A model generated the notes under the pieces. That model made no database searches and was not told the origin of the DNA. It was given only the letters and a program-made list of their open reading frames with translations. A stretch of 64,000 bases of DNA, taken from assembly GCF_040687965.1 (NCBI RefSeq), contig NZ_CP156084.1, forward strand, positions 3,685,537 to 3,749,536. The letters run 5' to 3'. Below are positions 1 through 7,908 of the stretch, piece by piece. The number at the start of each line of letters is the position of its first letter. The first letter of the stretch is position 1. A program made the position numbers and the translations under genes. The stretch comes from Methylocystis echinoides. Its GTDB lineage: Bacteria > Pseudomonadota > Alphaproteobacteria > Rhizobiales > Beijerinckiaceae.

Positions 1-665
1 ACGCGTTGACGCGTGATCCCATTCAGGAAGGCGCCATTCGGCGCCGGCGTGAAAACGACGCCATCCCTTCCGAGAAAGGCGTTGGCATTGGCGAATTCCG
101 CAACGTCGCCGAGCAGGTCGCGCATCAGGCAATTATCGAAGCCGCGCTTACCCGCCTCGATGAGCGCCCGCGCGCCATTTGCGTAATGACAACCAGCTTT
201 GGCGCCTACCGGCGCCGTTTCCGAACTGGGTCGGCGGAAAGGCGACAGCGTAATCGCGCCCCCTCTCGGCGTCGGCATCGGCGCCTCGTAGATCGTCAGG
301 CACCAGTTCGTCGACGCAGGATCGAAGCGCACGCCGCCGCCCAATCCATCCTCCGCCCAATACATTGGCCGGATGTAGAGCGCCGCGTCGGGCGCGAATT
401 TTCGCAGCCCATCCTCCACAAGCTCGCGCCACTGCGCGACGCTCAAGACCGGTTCGAGCAACATTTCGCGCGCCGAATGATTGATCCGCGCCAGATGCAG
501 ATCGAGGTCGGGCGTCACGCCCTCGAAGGCGCGGGCCCCGTCGAACACTGTCGACCCGAGCCACGCGCCATGCGTGCGTGCGCCAAGGATCGGCGTATTG
601 CCTTCGCGCCATCTCCCCTGGAAAAACGTCCAGGTGGGCGAAAGCAAACCGGGCGCGGTCGCCAT
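1..665 (-). CDS. Class IV (branched-chain-type) aminotransferase, 3' end outside window
   Basis: The first 221 residues of a fold-type IV PLP aminotransferase are visible; the C-terminus lies beyond base 1. The segment AKAGCHYANGARALIEA corresponds to the PLP-lysine segment of IlvE-type enzymes, which makes K156 the Schiff-base lysine. The following EFANANAFL and GITRQR match the conserved glutamate/asparagine and substrate-loop blocks. The ATG lies 10 bp after the cupin gene with a GAGGGGG ribosome site, so it is the last visible gene of an operon with the cupin, carrier-protein ligase and dehydrogenase. In that context it may make or consume the amino acid that is loaded on the carrier protein rather than serve bulk Ile/Leu/Val synthesis; that role is inference. 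Confidence 0.85.
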   Translation of the reverse strand, partial: MATAPGLLSPTWTFFQGRWREGNTPILGARTHGAWLGSTVFDGARAFEGVTPDLDLHLARINHSAREMLLEPVLSVAQWRELVEDGLRKFAPDAALYIRPMYWAEDGLGGGVRFDPASTNWCLTIYEAPMPTPRGGAITLSPFRRPSSETAPVGAKAGCHYANGARALIEAGKRGFDNCLMRDLLGDVAEFANANAFLGRDGVVFTPAPNGAFLNGITRQR

Positions 666-675
666 GACGGCCCCC

Positions 676-1143
676 TCAAGCGTCACTGAACATCGACGGG
701 GCATCGCCTTCCTTATGCGAAGCGCCGATAAGTCTCCGCAGCTTTCTCAGGACCCGCGCCATGAACATCAGCGGCGCCGGCACAGGGGTGCGGCAGAAAG
801 CGACCTTGCGAATGTAAGTCTCGACACGCCAAACCGCGTGTGACCCTGCGCGAAAAAGCATATGGTCGCCAGCTTGGATGACGCGCTCCACGCCGCTGTC
901 GTCCCGGATGACCGCTGAGCCTTCGAGAACATAGACTGTCTCGTCGACGTTATAACGCCAGTGAAACACCGCGGTCGTACAATCCCACACCAGCGCGGTC
1001 GCGGTCCCGTCGAGACTGACCGACAAGATAAAGTTACGCGCAACCGGAGCGCCTTCGATCACCCAGGCGGGGTTGATCGGACAAGGCTTCATCTCGACGT
1101 CTTTCGCGGTCGAAAAGACAAGCTTTTTGTCAAACGCCATCAT
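676..1143 (-). CDS. Cupin-domain protein (Cupin_3/DUF861-like)
   Basis: A 155-residue single-domain cupin. Residues about 65-120 read as a small beta-barrel with the pattern FHWRYNVDETVYVLEG, then GDHMLFRAGSHAVWRVE, typical of Cupin_3/DUF861 proteins. The ATG at 1143 is chosen because GGAAAGG lies about 7 bases upstream; an in-frame upstream extension inside the ligase gene reads as frame shadow. It lies 14 bp behind the amino acid:[carrier protein] ligase and 10 bp ahead of the aminotransferase, so all are probably one transcript. The metal-ligand set is not clear to me, so catalytic or sensory function is open. Confidence 0.8.
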   Translation of the reverse strand: MMAFDKKLVFSTAKDVEMKPCPINPAWVIEGAPVARNFILSVSLDGTATALVWDCTTAVFHWRYNVDETVYVLEGSAVIRDDSGVERVIQAGDHMLFRAGSHAVWRVETYIRKVAFCRTPVPAPLMFMARVLRKLRRLIGASHKEGDAPSMFSDA

Positions 1144-1157
1144 CGTTGACCTTTCCC

Positions 1158-2072
1158 TCAATCGATTTGCAGCGTTTTGCGCAAGCGATGCGGCCAGTCT
1201 TCCAGACACAGGCCGTGGATCGAAAACAGGGCGATTGCCAGCCGGTCCATTCCGAAGGCGACGCAGGCGGAATGCGCGGTCTCGCCATTCTCGTCGATCA
1301 GTTCCCAGGTCTTGCCGAAGTGATCTCGATGATAATTGAAGCTCATGCAGGCCGTCGGCGCGCCTTCCGCGCGGACGGGGATCAGCAACTCGAACTTCAG
1401 CGCCTGCTCGACCTGATTGGCGGCCAACAACTGCCCGACGCGACCGAAGAACGGGTCGCTCGCGCGATCGAATTCGAAAGGAAGCTCCAGTTCTTCCGCG
1501 ATCGACGTCGCGCGCTGCATCCATCCCTCGCGGAAGGTCGCGACCTCCGCCGGGGAGCCGATGCGCACGAATTCCCGCATGCGGAACGACTGCAGTCGAT
1601 CGAGATCGCGCGACGGTTCATGACGGAAGCAATCCGCCGCGACGTCGAAGGTCAAGCCCTCGGCAGGTATGCGCCCTCTCGCCGCCGCGATTGGATAGAC
1701 GGGATAGCAGGCGGCCGGACTCAAGACGAGCTCGGCGGCGCGCGCATCCTGCGTCCAGTCGGCGCCCCGCTTCGCGCGCTCGACGGACGCGGCGATATCC
1801 GCCTCGGACCCATGCAGACAGCAGACGCAGCCGAGAAGCTGGGGAAAACTGTTCAAGTAACCCTGCCTTTCGAGCTGCCGCAGGCTCATCACCGGCGGAA
1901 ACCGAAAGACTTCCGCGCTCTCGGGACGATGGCGTGAAATCAGCCGTTGCAACGCATCGACGACATCCTCGTATTGACGAGTCCGCGCATAGACTCCCGC
2001 TACGCCCATCGAATCGAAGAGCCTGTCGAGAATGGCTTCGTCAGTCCCGCGGGATTTAACTGCGTGGGTCAT
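1158..2072 (-). CDS. Amino acid--[acyl-carrier-protein] ligase (class II aaRS-like)
   Basis: A 304-residue homologue of the catalytic core of atypical seryl-tRNA synthetases without a tRNA-binding arm. Motif 2 reads DCFRHEPS...SFRMREFVRIG (148-171) and motif 3 reads AFGMDRLAIALF (272-283). C122, E167 and C270 have the same spacing as the zinc triad I recall for the Bradyrhizobium enzyme Bll0957 (131/176/279). Enzymes of that family adenylate a small amino acid (glycine or alanine) and transfer it to the phosphopantetheine arm of a carrier protein instead of tRNA. The ATG at 2072 overlaps the dehydrogenase stop by 4 bp (ATGA) and has a GAGG site. The partner carrier protein is encoded divergently at 3468. 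The final product of the pathway is unknown. Confidence 0.9.
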   Translation of the reverse strand: MTHAVKSRGTDEAILDRLFDSMGVAGVYARTRQYEDVVDALQRLISRHRPESAEVFRFPPVMSLRQLERQGYLNSFPQLLGCVCCLHGSEADIAASVERAKRGADWTQDARAAELVLSPAACYPVYPIAAARGRIPAEGLTFDVAADCFRHEPSRDLDRLQSFRMREFVRIGSPAEVATFREGWMQRATSIAEELELPFEFDRASDPFFGRVGQLLAANQVEQALKFELLIPVRAEGAPTACMSFNYHRDHFGKTWELIDENGETAHSACVAFGMDRLAIALFSIHGLCLEDWPHRLRKTLQID

Positions 2073-3280
2073 TGGCGCGCCCTCGTAATCGCTTCCGGAA
2101 CGCCGCCAATCAAACAAGGGGGTCCGACAGTCGAGAGAATGCGAGAGTTGTTGATCATGATGGAGGCCGAAAGAATGTCACGCAGCGGTCGCGTCAGGCT
2201 GAACTCACTGTCGTTGCGATACCCAGAGATTCCACAGGCCTGAAACGCCTGCATCACGGTCGCAATCGCTCCTTCCGAAGCGGAAACCTTGAGAAGGTTG
2301 AGCGACGTCTGATAGCCGATTTCATCAAGCCGCTCCGGCTCGGGGGCGCGATCGAGATAGTCGGCGATGGCGGAATCGACGAGCGCGACGAGATTCATCA
2401 GGGATAGCGACGCCTGCGTCGCCAGCGGCGCGCCCGGCGGGGGAGCGCCCTTTTGCGCGCGCGAGATCTTGCGAACGAACGTTTGCGCGCGTGAGACCGC
2501 TCCCGCGGCGATCCCCGCCCAACAGGCGGCCCAAAGCAGATGGGTTACGGGAACCATGCTGCGACGATGAATCCGATCGTAGGGTTCTGAGAACGCCTGC
2601 TCCCTGTCGCCTTGCGCGAGCAGCCGGAACCCTTCGGAACAGGTTCCGCGCATGCCCATGACGTCCCATGTCGCTGTGGGGCGCAGCTGGTAGTCTTCCT
2701 TGAAGAAGAGCGCGAGCGTCTGATCGCTCGGCAAGGACTCCGGCGAACGCCGCGCCGTTGTTACGATCGCGTCGGCGGCGGCCCCGTAAGAGACGACCGA
2801 GGCGTCGCGGTCGAGCGAGATTCGGTCGCCGTGGCGAACGAGCGCCGCCGCGCTGTTTCGCACATCCGCCCCGTTTTTCCCTTCTGTCGTAGACGATGCG
2901 AGCAGCTTCTGCTCGAAGCCGATGCGACGCAGCGCCGCGAAGCAGCGGGCGTTTTCATCCGCATGATTGGCGACGCAGGCAACGTTGGCGGCGTGCATGG
3001 CGTAAATCATGGAGGTTGACGAACAGACCCGGCCGAGGGCGTAGCAGAGTTGCGCCGCATCGGCGACGCTCCGCCCCTCTCCCCCAAAGGCTGGAGACAA
3101 GAGAATGCCGAGCAGCCTCTGCTTCTTCAGTTCTTCAAACGCTTCGGTCGGAAATCGTGCGTCGTGGTCGACCACATCGGCGAATTTCGCTGCGACGGCC
3201 GCCGCCGCGGCGACCCGCGCGGAAAAGTCTAGCGGCGTCCTCGCCTCCAGTTCCGTCGAAACATTGCCAGCCATCGACAT
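2069..3280 (-). CDS. Acyl-CoA/acyl-carrier dehydrogenase family flavoprotein
   Basis: A 403-residue protein with the acyl-CoA dehydrogenase fold: an N-terminal helical domain (to about 120), a middle beta domain with LLASSTTEGKNG and TWDVMGMRGTCSEGF, and a C-terminal helical domain ending in CGISGYRNDSEF...LRDILSASIM, which resembles the FAD/tetramer region. The WDVMGMRGT block is also common in flavin-dependent monooxygenases of this superfamily, so dehydrogenation and oxygenation are both possible. It is the first gene of the minus-strand operon; GAGGCG precedes the ATG at 3280, and its stop overlaps the ligase start. I infer that it oxidises an aminoacyl thioester held on the carrier protein, as carrier-bound proline is oxidised in pyrrole biosynthesis. 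Confidence 0.85.
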   Translation of the reverse strand: MSMAGNVSTELEARTPLDFSARVAAAAAVAAKFADVVDHDARFPTEAFEELKKQRLLGILLSPAFGGEGRSVADAAQLCYALGRVCSSTSMIYAMHAANVACVANHADENARCFAALRRIGFEQKLLASSTTEGKNGADVRNSAAALVRHGDRISLDRDASVVSYGAAADAIVTTARRSPESLPSDQTLALFFKEDYQLRPTATWDVMGMRGTCSEGFRLLAQGDREQAFSEPYDRIHRRSMVPVTHLLWAACWAGIAAGAVSRAQTFVRKISRAQKGAPPPGAPLATQASLSLMNLVALVDSAIADYLDRAPEPERLDEIGYQTSLNLLKVSASEGAIATVMQAFQACGISGYRNDSEFSLTRPLRDILSASIMINNSRILSTVGPPCLIGGVPEAITRARQ

Positions 3281-3325
3281 GGACGCGCCTCATTGAGAAA
3301 ACCCCGCAGCTCAAACTTGGCGTCT

Positions 3326-3343
3326 AATTGTTAACGTTCAATT
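3326..3343. promoter_or_regulatory. Inverted repeat in the divergent promoter region of the carrier-protein cluster
   Basis: AATTG and CAATT flank TTAACGTT between the divergent dehydrogenase and carrier-protein genes (gap 3281-3467). It is AT-rich against a GC-rich background and placed where a shared operator would be expected. No regulator gene is adjacent, so this is a weak candidate. Confidence 0.3.
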
Positions 3344-3467
3344 CGTTCCCGCAAACAGTCAAGATTAAGGTTACCGAGGGAAAGGCTGTGAATTCAGTAG
3401 CTTCGCATCCCATCAGGCTGGTATGAGGTTTTCCAGTAGAGGCCAGCGAAGTATTGGAGGTCGGTTC

Positions 3468-3716
3468 GTGAACCCGTTGACCGCAAACGCCGCCAGCCGC
3501 ATTCACGCCCTCCTTGGCGCTTTCCTGCCCGAAGCGGAAGCAGTTGCGCGCAGCCAGGATCTGCGCGAGCTCGGCCTGACGTCGCTCCAGATGGTCAATC
3601 TGATGCTCTCGATAGAAGCCGAATTCGACGTGCTGATTCCAGCTTCGAAGCTGCTGCCGACCAATTTTCGAAGCATCGAAACGATTGAGAGTCTGCTGAG
3701 CGAGATCGCTCGCTGA
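3468..3716 (+). CDS. Acyl carrier protein (aminoacyl acceptor)
   Basis: An 82-residue acidic four-helix carrier protein. The 4'-phosphopantetheine site is GLTSLQMV with S39 as the attachment serine, and helix III lies in the following IPASKLLPTNFRSIETI. The GTG at 3468 is preferred over an upstream ATG at 3423 because GGAGG lies 7 bases before it and the shorter form begins at the usual point of the fold. It is divergent from the dehydrogenase-ligase-cupin-aminotransferase operon and is the obvious acceptor for the aaRS-like ligase. I see no phosphopantetheinyl transferase, ketosynthase or condensation domain in the window. Confidence 0.88.
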   Translation: MNPLTANAASRIHALLGAFLPEAEAVARSQDLRELGLTSLQMVNLMLSIEAEFDVLIPASKLLPTNFRSIETIESLLSEIAR

Positions 3717-3739
3717 GTGCGGCGGCGACGCCCCTCACG

Positions 3740-4678
3740 CTAGTCCTGGCGCGCCTTTCGGAGGGCGTCGACGGTAGACAGCCAGTCTCGATAGAGCGCG
3801 ATTGCATCCTCTTTCCAAGGCGCACCGTAGCTCTGTCCGGCAAGCAGGCTTTCAAGGGTCCGGTTTGCGTCGGCCACGCAACCGCATCGAATGCGCGCCG
3901 TCAGTTCGTCGAGTCGCGCCGACAAGGCCGCATCAAAGACCCGCTCTGGCTGGGCTGGATAGGTGGACTGCGCGCCATCGAGAAAGCGAAGCACATCGCG
4001 CCGATATTCCTTAGCGAGCGTGTCAGCGTCATATTCGGGATGTCCCTGGAGAAACACGAACAGGCTCGGCTCCCGGCGCCAAAACATATCGACGCCCGCG
4101 ACATCCGAATTTGAACCGATCTGAAAGCCATAACGTTCCAACGCGTCCCGGTCCAAGCCGTTGCAGCGCGAGTGCGGAACGATGCGTGTCCCGGCGCGCT
4201 CCCCGCTCCACTCCGGGGCGTAGTTCGTGAACTGAAGAACCCCGCTCATCTTGCGGGTCTCCGGGCGCCGCTCGATACCGGATAAATGCAGGGTCGCCGC
4301 GTGTGCGGCGAGGCACGACCAGATTGCGGCGCGCGTATGCTCCCGCGCCCAGTCGACGAGCCTTTGGATGTGCGGCCAGTATGGTTCGCGCTCCAGCCTC
4401 TCTGCGCGCGGTTCAGACCCGGTGACGATCACCGCATCGGCCCCGCGTCGATAAAGCGCCTCGATGGCCTCGTGGCTGCGCGCAAGATAGCGACGCGCCT
4501 TCTCCGATCGGTCGAGACCGGGAAGCGCGTAGCAGCGCCATCTCACGGCCCGCCCCGCCGCCCCCGCGCGCACGAGCCTTGCAAACTGCGCCTCCGTGGC
4601 GGAAAGCGCCGCATCAGGCATATTGTTGACGAACGCCACCTCGAGCACAGCGCCGTCGCCGCGCTTGAGCCTCCTCAT
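3740..4678 (-). CDS. Homoserine O-acyltransferase, MetA family
   Basis: A 312-residue member of the MetA (homoserine O-succinyl/acetyltransferase) family, glutamine-amidotransferase-like fold. VNNMPDAALSATEAQF near the N-terminus and GHPEYDADTLAKEY near residue 225 are family hallmarks; the latter supplies the catalytic His/Glu. C122 in IWSCLAAHAATL aligns with the nucleophilic cysteine of E. coli MetA. The gene overlaps metY by 4 bp (ATGA) and follows it, so acyl-homoserine made here would feed directly into the sulfhydrylase. Whether it uses succinyl-CoA or acetyl-CoA cannot be read with confidence; the sequence is quite divergent from E. coli MetA. Confidence 0.82.
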   Translation of the reverse strand: MRRLKRGDGAVLEVAFVNNMPDAALSATEAQFARLVRAGAAGRAVRWRCYALPGLDRSEKARRYLARSHEAIEALYRRGADAVIVTGSEPRAERLEREPYWPHIQRLVDWAREHTRAAIWSCLAAHAATLHLSGIERRPETRKMSGVLQFTNYAPEWSGERAGTRIVPHSRCNGLDRDALERYGFQIGSNSDVAGVDMFWRREPSLFVFLQGHPEYDADTLAKEYRRDVLRFLDGAQSTYPAQPERVFDAALSARLDELTARIRCGCVADANRTLESLLAGQSYGAPWKEDAIALYRDWLSTVDALRKARQD

Positions 4679-5976
4679 TCTGCGGCGTCCCGACGAGGCG
4701 CGGAAGACGCCGCGCCCAACGCCTGGTCGAGATCCGCCAGAATGTCGTCGATATGCTCGATGCCGACGCTGAGACGCAGCATCTCGGGCGTCACGCCCGC
4801 CTTCTCCTGCTCCGCGGCAGTCATTTGACGATGGGTCGTGGATGCGGGATGGCAGGCGAGCGATCTCGTGTCGCCGATATTCACCAACCGCTTGATGAGA
4901 CGAAGCGCATCGTAGAGACGCTTGCCTGTCTCAACTCCGCCCTTCACCCCGAAAGTGAGCAAAGACGGCGGCCGGCCGTCCAGATATTTCTGTGCGAGTT
5001 CGTAGTAAGGATTACCGGGAAAGCCCGCGTAATGCACCCAGGCGACGCGCGGATGGTCGCGCAAGAATTCCGCGACGCGGCGAGCGTTGTCGACGTGGCG
5101 CTCGACGCGCACGGCCACGGTCTCCAGGCCTTGCAGCAGCAGGAAGGCGTTGAGCGGCGACAGCACGGCTCCCGTCGTGCGCTGATAGACGCTCCGCGCG
5201 CGGGCGATGTAGGCGCTCTGCGCAAACCGGTCGACATAGACGAGACCATGGTAGGAAGCGTCGGGCTGATTGAAGGTCGGAAAGCGCTCGGGATATTGGC
5301 CCCACGGGAAGCGCCCGCCATCCACGATGGCGCCGCCGAGCGTCGTTCCATGTCCGCCCATGAACTTGGTCAGGGAGTGGACGACAATATCGGCGCCATG
5401 CTCGATCGGGCGAAGCAGAATGGGCGTCGGCACCGTATTGTCGACGATCAAGGGAACGCCATGCGCATGCGCGACATCGGCGAGAGCGGCAATGTCGCTG
5501 ATCGCGCCTGCGGGATTGCCGACGCTCTCGCAAAACACGGCCTTGGTGTCGGCGTCGATCGCCGCCGCCATGTCTGCGGGCGAGTCGCTCGCGGCAAAGC
5601 GCACTTTCACGCCTTGTCGCGCCAGAACATGTTGAAGCAGCGTATGGGTTGTCCCATAGAGAGTCGGCGCGGCGACGATGTCCCCGCCAGCGTCCGCAAC
5701 ATTGGCGAAAGCGTAATAGAGCGCCGCCTGGCCCGTCGCGACCGCGAGCGCGCCGACCCCGCCTTCGAGTGCGGCGACGCGGCGCTCCAGCACGGCCGTC
5801 GTCGGATTGGCGATGCGGCTGTAGCGAAAGCCCTCCTCCTCGAGATCGAACAGCGCCGCCGCGTGATCCGCGCTGTCGAACTCATAGGCCACGGTTTGAT
5901 AAATCGGCACGGCCACCGCATGCGTCGCTGGATCGCCGTCATAGCCTGCGTGGATTGCAACCGTTTCGTTATGCAT
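4675..5976 (-). CDS. metY: O-acetyl/O-succinylhomoserine sulfhydrylase
   Basis: A 433-residue Cys/Met-metabolism PLP enzyme converting an O-acylhomoserine plus sulfide to homocysteine. N-terminal ETVAIHAGYDGDPATHAVAVP and YSRIANPT mark the MetY branch; VVHSLTKFMGGHG carries the PLP lysine, and the C-terminal region has SLACHPASTTH. Length is typical for MetY (about 430). It is first in a metY-metA operon; the metA start overlaps its stop. A GGCGGGCGG sequence immediately before the ATG is a poor ribosome site, and paired AT-rich arms lie just upstream (see 5997-6036), so leader control is possible. Confidence 0.9.
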   Translation of the reverse strand: MHNETVAIHAGYDGDPATHAVAVPIYQTVAYEFDSADHAAALFDLEEEGFRYSRIANPTTAVLERRVAALEGGVGALAVATGQAALYYAFANVADAGGDIVAAPTLYGTTHTLLQHVLARQGVKVRFAASDSPADMAAAIDADTKAVFCESVGNPAGAISDIAALADVAHAHGVPLIVDNTVPTPILLRPIEHGADIVVHSLTKFMGGHGTTLGGAIVDGGRFPWGQYPERFPTFNQPDASYHGLVYVDRFAQSAYIARARSVYQRTTGAVLSPLNAFLLLQGLETVAVRVERHVDNARRVAEFLRDHPRVAWVHYAGFPGNPYYELAQKYLDGRPPSLLTFGVKGGVETGKRLYDALRLIKRLVNIGDTRSLACHPASTTHRQMTAAEQEKAGVTPEMLRLSVGIEHIDDILADLDQALGAASSAPRRDAAE

Positions 5977-5996
5977 CCGCCCGCCAAGTACAAAAA

Positions 5997-6036
5997 TTTA
6001 AGCTCGGACCATGCAGGGGATTGCTTAAAATCTCCG
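5997..6036 (-). promoter_or_regulatory. Possible structured leader upstream of metY
   Basis: On the minus strand, CGGA (6036-6033) precedes TTTAAGC (6029-6023), then a 14-base loop, TCCG (6008-6005) and GCTTAAA (6003-5997). The two stems (4 and 7 bp) interleave in pseudoknot order, 21 bases ahead of the metY ATG. The GATTTTAA around the first arm recalls the GAUUU of SAM-II riboswitches, but the GCUAAA block and loop lengths do not fit, so this may equally be a dyad operator. Confidence 0.3.
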
Positions 6037-6053
6037 TGCGCAAAGTTTTCGCC

Positions 6054-6088
6054 GGCCCGGGGCGAAATTGCCATCTGCGGGCCTTTTT
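6054..6088 (+). terminator. Terminator-like hairpin in the leader of the acyl-CoA synthetase gene
   Basis: GGCCCG (6054-6059) can pair with CGGGCC (6078-6083), enclosing a GGC/GCC inner stem, and is followed by TTTTT (6084-6088) on the plus strand. No plus-strand gene lies upstream (metY is divergent), so it would act on the transcript of the gene at 6153. TTTCGCC (6047-6053) and GGCGAAA (6061-6067) form a competing 7-bp hairpin over the same bases, as an antiterminator would. Confidence 0.4.
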
Positions 6089-6152
6089 CTGGAAATTATC
6101 TAAGACGGGTGGACCCTTCAGGTTGAAGGAGCAAGCGCAGGACGCGGATCGG

Positions 6153-7883
6153 ATGGCTGATCGTTCGGTTAACAAAGCCTTTGTTCGCGCGTTGAAACTC
6201 ACCGCCGCGATCAATGAGAACCCGCGCCTGGTCTTGCCGCTCGCCTTCGACGAGGTCGCGCGCCAACGCGGCGATGCGCCTGCGCTCCTCTCCGAGCGCG
6301 GCGATCTCACCTTTCGTGAACTCTCGGAAAGGTCGCTGCGCTATGCGCAATGGGCTCTGGCGCAGGGTCTCGCCAAGGGCGACGCCGTGGCGCTGATAAT
6401 GGAAGGGCAGCCCGAATATGTCGCCATCTGGCTCGGCTTGACGCGCATCGGCGTCGTGGTCGCGCTGATCAATCACCATCTCACGGGCGCGGCGCTGGCC
6501 CATTGCATCCGGGTCGCCGAGCCGCGTCTGATCCTCTGCTCGACCAAGTTTCGCCGCGCCTGCGAAGACGTCGCGTCAGAGCGGCTCTCCGTCATTGCGT
6601 GCGACGAGGGGTTCGAACGCGATCTTGCCCGGCAATCCGCCGAGCCGCCGGCGCTCCCCGAGTCCGCCCGGCCCACGCTCTCCGACCATGCGCTCTACAT
6701 TTACACTTCCGGCACGACCGGCTTGCCTAAAGCGGCGATCGTCTCCCATCGGCGCTTGATGAATTGGGCGCTGTGGTTCCAGGGCCTCATCGACGTCACG
6801 CCCGACGACCGCATGTATGACTGTCTGCCGCTCTATCACTCGGTCGGCGGCGTGGTCGCGGTGTGGTCGACGCTGCTCGGGGGCGGCGCCGTCGTGTTGC
6901 GTGAGCGATTCTCGGCGAGCGCCTTCTGGAGCGACGTTGTCGCCCATCGCTGCACGCTGTTCCAATATATTGGCGAGCTGTGTCGCTATCTCATCCATGC
7001 CCCGCCCTGCCCCGAAGAGCGCCAGCACAGACTGCGCATGACGATCGGCAATGGGCTGAGGCCGGAAGTCTGGCCCGTTTTTCAGCGACGATTTGCGATC
7101 CCGCGCATTCTCGAATTCTACGCGGCGACGGAAAGCAATTTCTCTCTCTACAATGTCGAAGGCGAACCCGGGGCCATAGGCCGGATTCCGGCCTTCCTCG
7201 CAACGCGGCATCCCGTGCGGCTCGTCAGATATGACGTCGAGACAGAGACGCCTCTGCGTGGCGACGATGGTTTCTGCGTCCCCTGCGGGCCGAATGAAGC
7301 GGGCGAGGCGATCGCCCGCATCGCGAATGATTTCGAGGGCTACCTCGATTCCGAGGCCTCGCAGAAGAAAATCTTGCGCAACGTCTTCGCATCTGGCGAC
7401 GCCTGGATGCGCAGCGGCGATCTGATGCGCAAGGATGCGCGCGGCTTTTTTTATTTTCTCGACCGCATCGGCGACAGCTTCCGCTGGAAGGGCGAGAACG
7501 TATCGACGGCGGAAGTCGCGCAGGCGATTGCCGCCTATCCCGGCGTTCTCGACGCCGCCGTCTATGGCGTAGAAGCGCCAGGCTGCGACGGGCGGGCCGG
7601 CATGGCGGCGATTGTCGCGGGCGAGACGTTCGAGATCGACGGGCTTTACCCCTATCTCGCCGCGCGCCTGCCGGGTTACGCGCGGCCGCTGTTCCTGCGG
7701 CTGTCGCGCGAGCTGGTTTTGACCGCAACGTTCAAACACCGGAAGCGCGAGCTTGCCGATCAGGGATTTGATCCTCGACTCATCCCTGACCCTGTCTTTT
7801 TCGCGTCTTCGAAGCAGTCTATATATGTTCCGCTGGACGCCTCGCTTTTTTTGAAGATCGTCGCAGGCGCCGTCCAACTCTAG
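6153..7883 (+). CDS. Long-chain acyl-CoA synthetase (FATP/ACSVL type)
   Basis: A 576-residue AMP-forming ligase that activates a fatty or other carboxylic acid with ATP and CoA. The P-loop signature YIYTSGTTGLPKAAIVSH is near residue 180, EFYAATESN is the A5 motif, and SGDLMRKDARGFFYFLDR followed by GDSFRWKGENVSTAEV are A7/A8. The form FRWKGENVST is typical of fatty-acid-transport-protein-like very-long-chain synthetases, not of E. coli FadD. ATG at 6153 has AGGA about 10 bases upstream; an in-frame TTG at 6123 is an alternative. An amidase follows after 25 bp on the same strand. Confidence 0.85.
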   Translation: MADRSVNKAFVRALKLTAAINENPRLVLPLAFDEVARQRGDAPALLSERGDLTFRELSERSLRYAQWALAQGLAKGDAVALIMEGQPEYVAIWLGLTRIGVVVALINHHLTGAALAHCIRVAEPRLILCSTKFRRACEDVASERLSVIACDEGFERDLARQSAEPPALPESARPTLSDHALYIYTSGTTGLPKAAIVSHRRLMNWALWFQGLIDVTPDDRMYDCLPLYHSVGGVVAVWSTLLGGGAVVLRERFSASAFWSDVVAHRCTLFQYIGELCRYLIHAPPCPEERQHRLRMTIGNGLRPEVWPVFQRRFAIPRILEFYAATESNFSLYNVEGEPGAIGRIPAFLATRHPVRLVRYDVETETPLRGDDGFCVPCGPNEAGEAIARIANDFEGYLDSEASQKKILRNVFASGDAWMRSGDLMRKDARGFFYFLDRIGDSFRWKGENVSTAEVAQAIAAYPGVLDAAVYGVEAPGCDGRAGMAAIVAGETFEIDGLYPYLAARLPGYARPLFLRLSRELVLTATFKHRKRELADQGFDPRLIPDPVFFASSKQSIYVPLDASLFLKIVAGAVQL

Positions 7884-7908
7884 CTGCCGAGCTGAAAAGG
7901 TTGCCGTG

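Noticed and set aside
5990..6040. Canonical SAM-II riboswitch upstream of metY
   Set aside because: GATTTTAA is suggestive, but the GCUAAA block, the P1 length and the loop spacing do not fit the consensus; kept only as a possible structured leader.
4753..6126. A 457-codon plus-strand frame
   Set aside because: Antisense to metY, which has intact PLP motifs; no ribosome site or family pattern.
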